This document shows, piece by piece, positions 27,230-36,215 of a DNA stretch of 64,000 nucleotides. Source of the DNA: Aliiglaciecola sp. M165. Lineage in GTDB: Bacteria > Pseudomonadota > Gammaproteobacteria > Enterobacterales > Alteromonadaceae. The position numbers and the translations under genes were made by a program. The stretch spans positions 62,001 through 126,000 of the forward strand of contig NZ_VKKH01000008.1 in the NCBI RefSeq assembly GCF_007197995.1. The letters run 5' to 3'. Numbering within the stretch: position 1 is the first letter of the stretch; each line of letters starts with the position of its first letter. The notes under the pieces are model-generated. The model was given only the letters and a program-made list of their open reading frames with translations. It made no database searches and had not been told where the DNA came from.

Positions 27230-28732
27230 ATGATCCCTCAAACTATTCTCATTGTTGGTGGTGGCACAGCCGGCTGGATGTCAGCCAATTTGCTGAAAAA
27301 AAGCTGGCCTACAGTAAAAATCACCTTGGTGGAGTCAGATTCTATTGGCACCATTGGGGTAGGTGAGGGATCCACACCATTTTTAAAGCAGTTTTTTAAA
27401 CGTATTGGGGCATCCGAACGTGAGTGGATGCCGCAGTGCTTTGCTACCTATAAGGCGGGAATTGAGTTTAGTCGATGGTCTGAAAAACCGGGCTTTACTC
27501 ACTATTTCCATCCTTTTTTTTCGCAATTGGATATCAAACCAGCCGAGCCATTTTTTCACAATGCCAAGCTACAACGACAAGGTATCGAAGCTGATGCACA
27601 TCCTGACGCCTATTTTGTTAACGCGCAAATGGCGAAACAATGCAAAGCGCCTTTGGCCAAACGACGACTAAATTTTGATTTAGATTATGGCTATCATTTT
27701 GACGCGGGACGCTTGGGACTATGGTTAAAAGATCGGGCCATCGCTGATGGTGTTGAGCATATTATCGATGATGTCACTCAGGTAGAGGTACGTGATTCGG
27801 GTGAAATAGCCGCCGTGATTGGGGCTAAGTCAGGTCGCATGGCTGCTGAACTCTACGTAGATTGTAGTGGTTTTAAAGGCTTGCTAATTCAGCAAGCTCT
27901 ATCGGTCCCGTTTAAATCTTACAAGCAAAACCTTTTTAATGACGCTGCCGTTGCTATTCAAACGCCTCTAGCTGATGAGCAAGATATCCCAACACGCACC
28001 TTGTCTACTGCGTTGACCAATGGTTGGGCATGGGAGATACCACTGACCAACCGCGTGGGCAACGGCTACGTTTATTCGTCTGAGCATATTTCTGGCGAAC
28101 AGGCTGAGGTTGAATTGCGCAGGCATTTGGGCTTGGCAGATGATACCGATATCAGCGCTAAACATTTGAAAATGAAAGTCGGGCGAGTTGAACAGCACTG
28201 GGCCAAAAATTGCCTGGCTGTAGGGCTTTCACAAGGGTTCATTGAACCTTTAGAAGCGACTGCCTTGATGTTAGTCCAATTTACATTGGAAAAATTTGTT
28301 ACAGCAAAACAAAGTTTGCAACAAGAGAGTCTTGTTCGTGACAACTACAATGCTGACATTAATAAAATGATGGAAGGCATTAGAGATTATATCGTTACCC
28401 ATTATGCTTTGAACTCCAGAACGGATAGTGATTATTGGCGCCGCTGTAGAGAAGACATAGAAGTATCAGATAATCTTCAAGCATTATTTCAGGCATGGAA
28501 AAGCCATGAACAGTTTGAAAGTGAACTAAACAAACAAGCATCGCATTTAGTGTATTTAAGACCTTCGTGGTACGTGATTATGGCAGGAATGGGGAATTTT
28601 CCCATGGACCTGCTTACACCTAGTCAAGGTCAGGTAGCACCTGTCAATTTATCCAAACAATATTGCATTGATTTAGTGGAAGATCTTTTCCCAAGTCATA
28701 AAGCCGTCCTGTCGCAATTAGCTGCAGGGTAA
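27230..28732 (+). CDS. Flavin-dependent tryptophan-halogenase-like protein
   Basis: 500 residues. GGGTAGWM at residues 10-17 binds FAD. Lys75 in TYKAGIEF matches the catalytic lysine of PrnA-type halogenases. GWAWEIPL (Trp266, Trp268) is the family's WxWxIP signature, and GFIEPLEAT matches the conserved glutamate region. The active-site set is therefore complete. It lies between a TonB receptor and a hexosaminidase in a GlcNAc-regulated unit. Halogenase-like genes are often found beside TonB receptors, where the true substrate is not established. Free tryptophan is not the obvious substrate here. Confidence 0.85.
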   Translation: MIPQTILIVGGGTAGWMSANLLKKSWPTVKITLVESDSIGTIGVGEGSTPFLKQFFKRIGASEREWMPQCFATYKAGIEFSRWSEKPGFTHYFHPFFSQLDIKPAEPFFHNAKLQRQGIEADAHPDAYFVNAQMAKQCKAPLAKRRLNFDLDYGYHFDAGRLGLWLKDRAIADGVEHIIDDVTQVEVRDSGEIAAVIGAKSGRMAAELYVDCSGFKGLLIQQALSVPFKSYKQNLFNDAAVAIQTPLADEQDIPTRTLSTALTNGWAWEIPLTNRVGNGYVYSSEHISGEQAEVELRRHLGLADDTDISAKHLKMKVGRVEQHWAKNCLAVGLSQGFIEPLEATALMLVQFTLEKFVTAKQSLQQESLVRDNYNADINKMMEGIRDYIVTHYALNSRTDSDYWRRCREDIEVSDNLQALFQAWKSHEQFESELNKQASHLVYLRPSWYVIMAGMGNFPMDLLTPSQGQVAPVNLSKQYCIDLVEDLFPSHKAVLSQLAAG

Positions 28733-28750
28733 AGAATAGGACCCTTTTGA

Positions 28751-30448
28751 ATGAAATTTTTACTTAAAGCATCGAGTCTTCTCATTACCTTAATTCTCAC
28801 CGCGTGCGGTGGCAGCGACAACGCACCTGGCGTAAATGTTCAACAGGAAAATCCAGCTCCGGTTCCAACGACCCCACAAACGACAGCTGCACCTAAGCTG
28901 AGTTTCAATGACTCAACGGCCGCTAAGCAATTGTCTTTGGTTCACAGTTTTAGCTCAGGCTCTTCAATGACCATGCCGATGATGTATTCTGGTGGTATTG
29001 CCGCTGGTGATTACGACAATGATGGGGACATCGATTTGTATTTAATCGCAGGAAGCGGCGGAAATAATGGTCTGTTTCAAAATCAGGGAGACGGCAGCTT
29101 TTTAGAGGTCGCCAGTGACGCAGGCGTAGCGATTTCGGGCGTCAAAGGAATAGGGCCAGCTTTTGCAGATATTGACGGAGATGGTTGGCTTGATTTGTTT
29201 GTCGGCGGTATTGACGGCCAGCAGCCCACAGTTTTTCTGAATAAACAAGATGGCACTTTCTCAGATGAAACCTCGGCTTCTGGTCTGGTATTTACCGCCC
29301 CTAACAGTATTTCAGCTAATTTTGGAGATATCGATCTGGATGGTGATCTGGATATGTTGGTCAGTCATTGGGGAAATCCATTAGAAGAAGGTAAAAGTTT
29401 AGAGATTCTTTGGCAGAATAACTCTCAACCAGGGCAGATTCGATTTCAAGATGTAAGCACCGCGTGGGGATTTAATCAAGCGTATTCAGAGCAGATTGAC
29501 AAAGTGAAAGATGGCGTAAATACAACTGACACGTCCTTTGTGCCGAGTTTGTCAGATATCGATCAAGATGGAGATCTGGATTTATTGTTAGTGTCAGATT
29601 TTGGTGAAACCAAGGTACTTCGGAATGACCTGGCTGCAGGCTTTGTAAATATCACAACGTCTCAAATTGATGACCAATTTGGGATGGGCTCAGCTGTGGC
29701 AGATATCGATAATGACGGTGACATGGACTGGTACGTTACCAGTATTCATCAAAAAGCCACTTCTAACCAAGCCCGGAACCCATCACAAGGATATACAGGG
29801 AATCGCCTTTACATCAACGATGGCCAGGGAAATTTTATCAATCAGGGCTTTGGCTTACAGGTAGCCGATGGTGGTTGGGCTTGGGCGAGTTGTATTGCTG
29901 ATTTTAATAATGACGGACTTAGCGATATTTTCCATGTCAATGGTTGGGGACAAGACGGTTTAGATTTTGCTCACTACATTGATGACAATTCCCGCTTGTT
30001 CTTGCAGCAACCCAATGGCGAATTTATCGAATCTGCACGGGAACTTGGGATCATTGATGCGCGCCAAGGCAGGGCAATAGTCTGCAATGACCTTGATGAT
30101 GATGGCGACATTGATATCGTTGTCTCTAATAACCAAACTGCAGCGCGGGTATTTGTCAACGAATTGGAATCAGGCTATCACTACGTAACGGTTGTTTTAA
30201 AAGGCTTGGCACCGAACATTCAGGCTTTTGGTGCCCGTATTCAGCTGACTACAGCTAGCGGTAAAATCCAGACAAAAGAAATAGGCAGTCATAACCATTT
30301 TGCTTCAATGAGTGCTCCTCACGCTCATTTTGGGTTAGCCGAGGAGCGGGGACTGGTCAATATTCAAGTCACCTGGCCGGATGGGAGCATTGGCACCTAC
30401 AACAATTTGCAAATAGACCGTGTCTGGACGTTGGAGCAAAGTGAATGA
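28751..30448 (+). CDS. FG-GAP/VCBS repeat lipoprotein with ASPIC/UnbV domain
   Basis: 565 residues. A lipoprotein signal (LITLILTACGG) gives a lipidated Cys near residue 19. Repeated calcium-binding blades follow (DYDNDGDIDLY, DIDGDGWLDLF, DIDQDGDLDLL, DIDNDGDMDWY, DLDDDGDIDIV), predicting a beta-propeller. The C-terminus (GARIQLTTASGK, HFGLAE, TWPDGS) is the ASPIC/UnbV domain of CRTAC1-like proteins. It probably sits in the outer membrane and binds a glycan or partner. The stop overlaps the next start (ATGA), so it is coupled to the GH20 enzyme. Confidence 0.88.
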   Translation: MKFLLKASSLLITLILTACGGSDNAPGVNVQQENPAPVPTTPQTTAAPKLSFNDSTAAKQLSLVHSFSSGSSMTMPMMYSGGIAAGDYDNDGDIDLYLIAGSGGNNGLFQNQGDGSFLEVASDAGVAISGVKGIGPAFADIDGDGWLDLFVGGIDGQQPTVFLNKQDGTFSDETSASGLVFTAPNSISANFGDIDLDGDLDMLVSHWGNPLEEGKSLEILWQNNSQPGQIRFQDVSTAWGFNQAYSEQIDKVKDGVNTTDTSFVPSLSDIDQDGDLDLLLVSDFGETKVLRNDLAAGFVNITTSQIDDQFGMGSAVADIDNDGDMDWYVTSIHQKATSNQARNPSQGYTGNRLYINDGQGNFINQGFGLQVADGGWAWASCIADFNNDGLSDIFHVNGWGQDGLDFAHYIDDNSRLFLQQPNGEFIESARELGIIDARQGRAIVCNDLDDDGDIDIVVSNNQTAARVFVNELESGYHYVTVVLKGLAPNIQAFGARIQLTTASGKIQTKEIGSHNHFASMSAPHAHFGLAEERGLVNIQVTWPDGSIGTYNNLQIDRVWTLEQSE

Positions 30449-33021
30449 ACGGCAAATTTAACCTTGCAAGTTATATGTGGTTAGGTTGCAGTTTAACGCT
30501 GTTGCTTGTTTTGGCTGGATGCGAGCAGCCTGCACCCACGAAGGAGCTAACGCAAGCAGGTTTAAATCGACTCGCCGAGAGTCTGGATGTGCGTTATCAA
30601 GTCATCAGCAACCTGGATGTTGACGACTGTGATCCAAACATTGCCGATGGCAAATGTTATTTGGCCGAATTTCGTTTCCAGTTTAGTGAAGATATTGATA
30701 GCTCGAATTGGAGTCTATATTTCAGCCATATCTCTCCCGTGCAGTGGTCTGGCGGTGAAGACTTTAAAGTCGAGCACTTAAACGGTGATCTGCACCGGAT
30801 CACGCCAAAGGATCCAATTAAAGCTGAGCAAGAGTATGTCTTGCCGATAAAGTCGGCGTTTTGGTCTGTTTCGGAATCAGATTTGATGCCAAATTATTTT
30901 GTTGTAGCCCCATCATTGACACCTCAAATTGTGAGCTCGACCCAAGAACAAATAGCTCAAGATAGCCAATTACCCTATTTGCCACATCATTTGGGATTTG
31001 AGCAAGAGGAGCAGTTACGCAGAAGTCACAATGATCAGACAAAACTTGCCAGCCCAGAGCAAAATTATTTGGATAATATGCGCAAGTTCCATAGCGCCCC
31101 AAAATTACAACCTGACCCTTACCGGGTTATTCCCAAAGTGGTGTCTAAGCAATTCCGTGGTGAGCTTGATGTATCGAAAGGTCTTCGTTTTGACGTTGAT
31201 AGTCCATGGAAGGAAGCGGGCAGTATCATTTTACAGCAAAGTGGTTTGCTCCTCTTAGCAAATGGAATCCCGGTTAATATACAAATTGATGAAACTCAGG
31301 TCTTGGAACCTGAAGCCTATGTGTTGAACATTGATCAACAAGAGATTCACATACAAGCAAAAACGCAAAGTGGCGCATTTTACGCGTTAATGACTTTAGG
31401 TTATTTGTACGATGAAAATAAAAATCGTCTGCCAATTGGCCAATTAAGTGATCAACCTGCTTTCCCCTTTCGTGGCCTTCACCTAGATGTCGCACGTAAC
31501 TTCCACTCTAAAGCCATGGTTCTCAGACTGATTAAAAACATGGCCAGATTTAAATTGAATAAGCTGCATCTTCATCTGGCTGACGATGAAGGTTGGCGTT
31601 TGGCGATAGAAGGTCTGCCAGAGTTGACACAAATCGGTGGATATCGTTGTTACGACCCCACAGAACAACAGTGTTTATTGCCGCAACTAGGCAGTGGCCC
31701 GCACCGTTATTCCGCTGTGAACGGCTTTTACAGTCGAACAGATTATATTGAGATTTTGCAAAGTGCTAAGGCACATCAGATTGAAGTAATTCCCTCTTTG
31801 GATATGCCTGGCCATGCCAGAGCTGCAATTGTCGCCATGCGAGCAAGGTATCAACGATTGATGGATGAAGAGAAACCCGACGAAGCGTCGAAGTTTTTAT
31901 TGGATGATGAAAACGATCTAACTGAATACCACTCGGTTCAATTTTATTCTGACAATACCATTAACCCCTGTCAGGAATCTTCTTATCGATTTATTGATAA
32001 GGTGCTCGATGAGCTGATTGAAATGCATCAAATAGCCGATGCGCCACTTCAGCGATACCACATAGGTGCTGATGAAACGGCTGGCGCTTGGAAGGCATCT
32101 CCAGTGTGCAAGGCGTTCCTAAAGCAACACGGTGATGAAGTTAAAGGTGCTGAACATTTATCTGGTTATTTCATTAAGCGTGTCGCCCAAATGGTTGCCG
32201 ATAAAGGCGTTCTGCCTGGCGCTTGGAGTGACGGGGCAGCGGAAGTGATGGAAGCTGCTGATACACCAAGACTGCAAGTTAATGTTTGGGATACACTATT
32301 TTGGGGGGCAGATGATTCAGCAAATCGTTTTGTAAATGCCGAACAGTCGACAGTTTTGTCCATCCCCGATGTACTTTATTTCGATTTCCCTTATCAGGCT
32401 GATCCGAAGGAACCGGGATATTATTGGGCGTCCAGAGCCACCGATAGCTACAAAGTGTTTCAATTCATGCCTGAAAATTTAGCGGGTCATGCCAAAATCT
32501 GGACAGATCGTATGGGCCAGCAGTACGAGGCCTCACAGCAGGTGCCGTTGAAGCCAAACCAACACATTGAAGGTATTCAAGGTCAGCTCTGGAGTGAAAC
32601 TGTGCGTAGTGACGAGATGGCGGAATATCTGCTATATCCAAGACTAGTCGCTTTAGCCGAGCGCGCCTGGCATAGCCCTGACTGGGCAGAGTCTAAAGAT
32701 TCTTCATCCTGGCCTGATGAGAATTATCAATCCGATCTAGCGTCTGATTGGTACTACTTTTCTGAGTCGCTAGCAAGTAAAGCACTACCTTTAATTGAAC
32801 GGTCAAGTAGTCATTACCGAATACCCGTTCCTGGTGCAAAAATTGAAGCAGGAGAGCTACATATGAATAGCCCTTTGCCTGGTCTAATTTTACAATACCG
32901 CCTTAAAAACGAAGAGTGGAAAACATATCAATTTTCTTTCAAGGTATCAGGGAAAATTGAATTGAGATCTTTGCTTCCTGGCGTGTCTCGCTCCAGCAGG
33001 ATAATAATAATCGAACATTAA
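30445..33021 (+). CDS. GH20 beta-N-acetylhexosaminidase lipoprotein
   Basis: 858 residues. The lipoprotein signal is LLLVLAGCEQP. A chitobiase-type carbohydrate-binding N-terminal domain covers about 45-165. An alpha/beta GH20b domain follows, and the catalytic barrel starts near FRGLHLDVARNFHS. The catalytic pair Asp543-Glu544 stands in HIGADETAGAW. It should release GlcNAc from chitobiose and chitin oligomers at the cell surface or in the periplasm. It shares a unit with the TonB receptor and feeds the cytoplasmic GlcNAc genes downstream. Confidence 0.92.
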   Translation: MNGKFNLASYMWLGCSLTLLLVLAGCEQPAPTKELTQAGLNRLAESLDVRYQVISNLDVDDCDPNIADGKCYLAEFRFQFSEDIDSSNWSLYFSHISPVQWSGGEDFKVEHLNGDLHRITPKDPIKAEQEYVLPIKSAFWSVSESDLMPNYFVVAPSLTPQIVSSTQEQIAQDSQLPYLPHHLGFEQEEQLRRSHNDQTKLASPEQNYLDNMRKFHSAPKLQPDPYRVIPKVVSKQFRGELDVSKGLRFDVDSPWKEAGSIILQQSGLLLLANGIPVNIQIDETQVLEPEAYVLNIDQQEIHIQAKTQSGAFYALMTLGYLYDENKNRLPIGQLSDQPAFPFRGLHLDVARNFHSKAMVLRLIKNMARFKLNKLHLHLADDEGWRLAIEGLPELTQIGGYRCYDPTEQQCLLPQLGSGPHRYSAVNGFYSRTDYIEILQSAKAHQIEVIPSLDMPGHARAAIVAMRARYQRLMDEEKPDEASKFLLDDENDLTEYHSVQFYSDNTINPCQESSYRFIDKVLDELIEMHQIADAPLQRYHIGADETAGAWKASPVCKAFLKQHGDEVKGAEHLSGYFIKRVAQMVADKGVLPGAWSDGAAEVMEAADTPRLQVNVWDTLFWGADDSANRFVNAEQSTVLSIPDVLYFDFPYQADPKEPGYYWASRATDSYKVFQFMPENLAGHAKIWTDRMGQQYEASQQVPLKPNQHIEGIQGQLWSETVRSDEMAEYLLYPRLVALAERAWHSPDWAESKDSSSWPDENYQSDLASDWYYFSESLASKALPLIERSSSHYRIPVPGAKIEAGELHMNSPLPGLILQYRLKNEEWKTYQFSFKVSGKIELRSLLPGVSRSSRIIIIEH

Positions 33022-33029
33022 TTGCTGAC

Positions 33030-33078
33030 TTGAAAAGTTGGTATTTTATCGACAGATAATTACATGACAGCGTTGTCA
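33030..33078 (+). promoter_or_regulatory. Promoter and LacI-type operator 4 of the GlcNAc catabolic genes
   Basis: TTGAAA (33030-33035) and AGATAA/GATAAT (33054-33060) form a plausible promoter. TGACAGCGTTGTCA at 33065-33078 sits at the expected transcription start. It is identical to operator 3, so the kinase operon shares control with the receptor unit. Confidence 0.75.
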
Positions 33079-33154
33079 TTTTGATATTTCCATGTCATGA
33101 TAGATCTTTAATGATTTATGGGTGACTGAGAAAGACTCCATAGGAAACAAGACG

Positions 33155-34033
33155 ATGAAACAGCAAATTCCACTTTATTTGGGTATAGACGGCGGCGGCA
33201 CAAAGTGCAAGGCCCGCCTGGAAGATGCTCAAGGAAATCTCCTGGGGGAAGGCTTGGCAGGACCAGCAAATCCGGTACGCGGACTCGCGCTAAGTCAACA
33301 AGCGGTATTGGACTCAACCCTAATGGCTTTAGAGCAAGCAAAATTAGGACAAGGTCAACTACCTAGTGTTAATGCTTGTTTAGGTTTAGCCGGGGTTAAT
33401 GTGGCCCTTTATGCCAATCAGTACAAAAATTGGAGGCACCCATTCGCAAAACTGCACGTCATGTCTGATCTACAGGCTGCATGTCTTGGTGCTCACGGAA
33501 ATCAGGATGGCGCGGTCATTATTTGTGGTACCGGGTTTAATGCTGGCGCTTATATCAATGGTCAATTGACCGAGGTCGGCGGGCATGGGTTTGAGTTGGG
33601 TGACCACGCCAGCGGAGCAAGGTTAGGGATTAATGCTGTTCGAAGGGTGTTAGAAGCCATTGATGGTCTTTGTCAACACAGCTCCATGACTAAAGCCATA
33701 ACATCTTATACAAAATGCAGTAATGCTAGTGCACTGTTTGAGACATATCACAAAGCTACTCCTTCTCAGTTCGCCGCCTTAGCGCCTATAGTGATTCAGT
33801 ATGCTAAACAGGGAGATGTTCACGCTGTTGAGATAATGCGCACTTGCGCTGCTTATATCGATCTAGTTGTAGAGCGTTTGCAAAAACTTTGTCCTCCAAG
33901 GTTTTCAATGATAGGAGGGATCGCAGAACCCATGTTTCAGTGGCTAAACAAAGCATCTCAAGATGCGCTAGTAGACCCACTGCACTCGCCAGAAGAGGGT
34001 GCAATTTTGTTCGCTCGAAATAATGAACACTAG
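33155..34033 (+). CDS. nagK: N-acetylglucosamine kinase (BadF/BcrA/BcrD ATPase family)
   Basis: 293 residues from ATG 33155, preceded by AGGAAA; an upstream GTG would add 11 residues. The phosphate-binding LGIDGGGTKCKARL lies at the N-terminus. DLQAACLGAHG, VIICGTGFNAG and GDHASGARLG mark the ASKHA kinase fold. It would phosphorylate cytoplasmic GlcNAc with ATP. Position before NagB-II, NagA and the transporter supports this. Confidence 0.88.
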   Translation: MKQQIPLYLGIDGGGTKCKARLEDAQGNLLGEGLAGPANPVRGLALSQQAVLDSTLMALEQAKLGQGQLPSVNACLGLAGVNVALYANQYKNWRHPFAKLHVMSDLQAACLGAHGNQDGAVIICGTGFNAGAYINGQLTEVGGHGFELGDHASGARLGINAVRRVLEAIDGLCQHSSMTKAITSYTKCSNASALFETYHKATPSQFAALAPIVIQYAKQGDVHAVEIMRTCAAYIDLVVERLQKLCPPRFSMIGGIAEPMFQWLNKASQDALVDPLHSPEEGAILFARNNEH

Positions 34034-34049
34034 ACTAGGTAATAATTAA

Positions 34050-35048
34050 ATGACGATCAGTATTATGGCCAAAGAGGCCCGCGAAGCCCCCCAAATAATC
34101 GCTCTTCAGTTGCGGCAGAATCAGCAATTGTGCGCTAAATTGGGAGAGCAGATCAGGCAACACCAACCCAAATTTGTTTATATGATAGGCCGCGGATCCT
34201 CGGACCATGCAGGGGTATTTGCCAAGTATTTAATTGAAGTCGAATTAGGCCTTCCTGTTACCGCGTCAGCGCCATCTGTTTCCAGTGTTTTTGGCAAAAC
34301 ACTGGCCTTGGAAAGTGCGCTGGTAATTGTGATTTCTCAATCGGGTCGTAGCCCTGATATTTTACGTCAAGCTGAGCAAGCAAAGAATCAGGGTGCGCTG
34401 TGTGTGGCATTGGTCAACGATGAATCCTCTCCGCTTACGCAATTAGTTGACGTGGTTGTACCGTTGAAAGCAGGTCCGGAAAAAGCCGTGGCAGCAACAA
34501 AAAGTTATCTGGCAACATTAAGTGCAATCTTACAATTCGTTGCGTATTGGAAAGATGACCAAGTAATACTCAACGCTTTACCTGGTCTACCTTCTGCGAT
34601 GGAGCATGTTGTGAACTCAGCAGAACAACTTAACGCTGAATTTATTCAACAATTAACCCACTGTGTGGTGCTTGGGAGGGGATTTGGATATGCCATCGGA
34701 CGTGAAATTGCGCTGAAATTAAAAGAGGTGTGTTCTTTACATGCGGAAGCTTTTAGTAGTGCTGAATTTCTCCATGGTCCAGTGACCTTAGTTGCAAGAG
34801 GGTTGGCAATCGTTGATATTAGTCTGCGAGATGAAACGCGCGACGTTCACAATCAACAAATAAACGAAGTTGACCGTAGAGGGGCAAAACTGTGCCACCT
34901 TGTCTACGAAGGGGAGCTTTTACACCCGAGGTTTGAAGCGATACTCGTATTGCAGCGTTTTTATTTAGATATCGAACATATTGCTCAGACCTTGGGTATG
35001 GATCCAGATAGTCCAGCAGGGCTGCTTAAAGTGACACAAACGGTTTAG
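34050..35048 (+). CDS. nagB-II: Glucosamine-6-phosphate deaminase, SIS-domain type (NagB-II)
   Basis: 332 residues with two SIS domains. Sugar-phosphate motifs are IGRGSSDHAG, VISQSGRSPD and AATKSYLATL in the first, and LGRGFGYAIGREIALKLKE plus SAEFLHGP in the second. It corresponds to the isomerase half of GlmS without the glutaminase domain, the form that replaces classical NagB in Shewanella and Alteromonas. It converts GlcN-6-P to fructose-6-P and ammonia. It lies 16 bp after the kinase gene and 4 bp before nagA. Confidence 0.9.
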   Translation: MTISIMAKEAREAPQIIALQLRQNQQLCAKLGEQIRQHQPKFVYMIGRGSSDHAGVFAKYLIEVELGLPVTASAPSVSSVFGKTLALESALVIVISQSGRSPDILRQAEQAKNQGALCVALVNDESSPLTQLVDVVVPLKAGPEKAVAATKSYLATLSAILQFVAYWKDDQVILNALPGLPSAMEHVVNSAEQLNAEFIQQLTHCVVLGRGFGYAIGREIALKLKEVCSLHAEAFSSAEFLHGPVTLVARGLAIVDISLRDETRDVHNQQINEVDRRGAKLCHLVYEGELLHPRFEAILVLQRFYLDIEHIAQTLGMDPDSPAGLLKVTQTV

Positions 35049-35052
35049 TATT

Positions 35053-36210
35053 ATGCAAACAACTTTGTTAGCCAGCCGTTGTTTTGATGGTTTTGCATTT
35101 CACAATAACGCACTGATTACGATTGAATCGAATAAAATTCGCTCTATTGTGCCTGATTACCAGGGGCCTTCTGACATTCAGGTAACCGGATTGTTATGTA
35201 GTGGTTTTATCGATCTTCAGGTAAATGGCGGTGGCGGCGTGTTATTTAACAACGCACCCAATGTCGCAACTTTATCCAAACTGATTAACGCTCACGCCCG
35301 GTTTGGCACCACGGCCATGTTACCGACACTCATTACTGACGAATTCAAAGTAATGCAGCAGGCTGCTGGAGCCGTATCCGATGCAATGGCTCAAGGGTTG
35401 CCGGGTATTCTAGGAATTCATTTTGAAGGGCCGCATTTAAGCATCGCTAAAAAAGGAATTCACCCGCCATCGTCTATTCGTCCATTAATGGATCAAGAGT
35501 TGCACTTGTTGATGCGTAAAGATCTAGGAATTGTGAAAGTGACAGTTGCACCTGAACAAGTATCCCCTGACATTATTGCCGAGCTGGTCACCGCCGGAGT
35601 GATAGTGAGTTTAGGTCATTCTAACGCAAACAGCGAACAAGTTATTGCAGCATTGGCAGCGGGAGCGAGTGGCTTCACTCATCTGTTTAATGCCATGTCT
35701 CCAATGACGGGTAGAGCACCAGGCATGACAGGTACAGCATTGCAACAATCCCAAGCGTATTGTGGCCTGATTGTAGATTTTCATCATGTGCACCAACAAA
35801 ACTGCAAGCTGGCTGTGCAATGTAAGGGTGTTGACAAATTGGCGTTAGTGACAGACGCAATGCATCACGTTGGAAGTAATGAAAAACGATTGCCCTACAT
35901 GAATACTCATATCCTTCGACAAGGAGACAAATTAACTCTTCAAGACGGGACGTTAGCGGGTTCAGCACTGAATATGGCAACAGCAGTTCGCAATTGCCAC
36001 GAAGGGCTAAGCCTGCCCTTGGCTGATGCATTGCGCATGGCAACTTCAACACCTGCAGCCTGGTTAGGTTTGCAAAATAAACGCGGCGCAATTCGCGCCG
36101 AATTTCAAGCAGACTTTGTTGTACTTGACAGCAACTTTGCTGTTTCCCAAACATGGATTGGGGGAGAACAAGTTTTCTCTCAAACCACTACAATAAATGA
36201 ACAGGAGTAA
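35053..36210 (+). CDS. nagA: N-acetylglucosamine-6-phosphate deacetylase
   Basis: 385 residues of the amidohydrolase superfamily. Motifs are GFIDLQVNGGGG near 57, the metal glutamate in GIHFEGPHL near 126, the metal histidines in GHSNAN and THLFNAM, and the catalytic Asp in VTDAMHHVG. DGTLAGSALNM is also typical. It removes the acetyl group from GlcNAc-6-P. The gene sits four bases after nagB-II and five before the transporter gene. Confidence 0.93.
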   Translation: MQTTLLASRCFDGFAFHNNALITIESNKIRSIVPDYQGPSDIQVTGLLCSGFIDLQVNGGGGVLFNNAPNVATLSKLINAHARFGTTAMLPTLITDEFKVMQQAAGAVSDAMAQGLPGILGIHFEGPHLSIAKKGIHPPSSIRPLMDQELHLLMRKDLGIVKVTVAPEQVSPDIIAELVTAGVIVSLGHSNANSEQVIAALAAGASGFTHLFNAMSPMTGRAPGMTGTALQQSQAYCGLIVDFHHVHQQNCKLAVQCKGVDKLALVTDAMHHVGSNEKRLPYMNTHILRQGDKLTLQDGTLAGSALNMATAVRNCHEGLSLPLADALRMATSTPAAWLGLQNKRGAIRAEFQADFVVLDSNFAVSQTWIGGEQVFSQTTTINEQE

Positions 36211-36215
36211 ACTTC

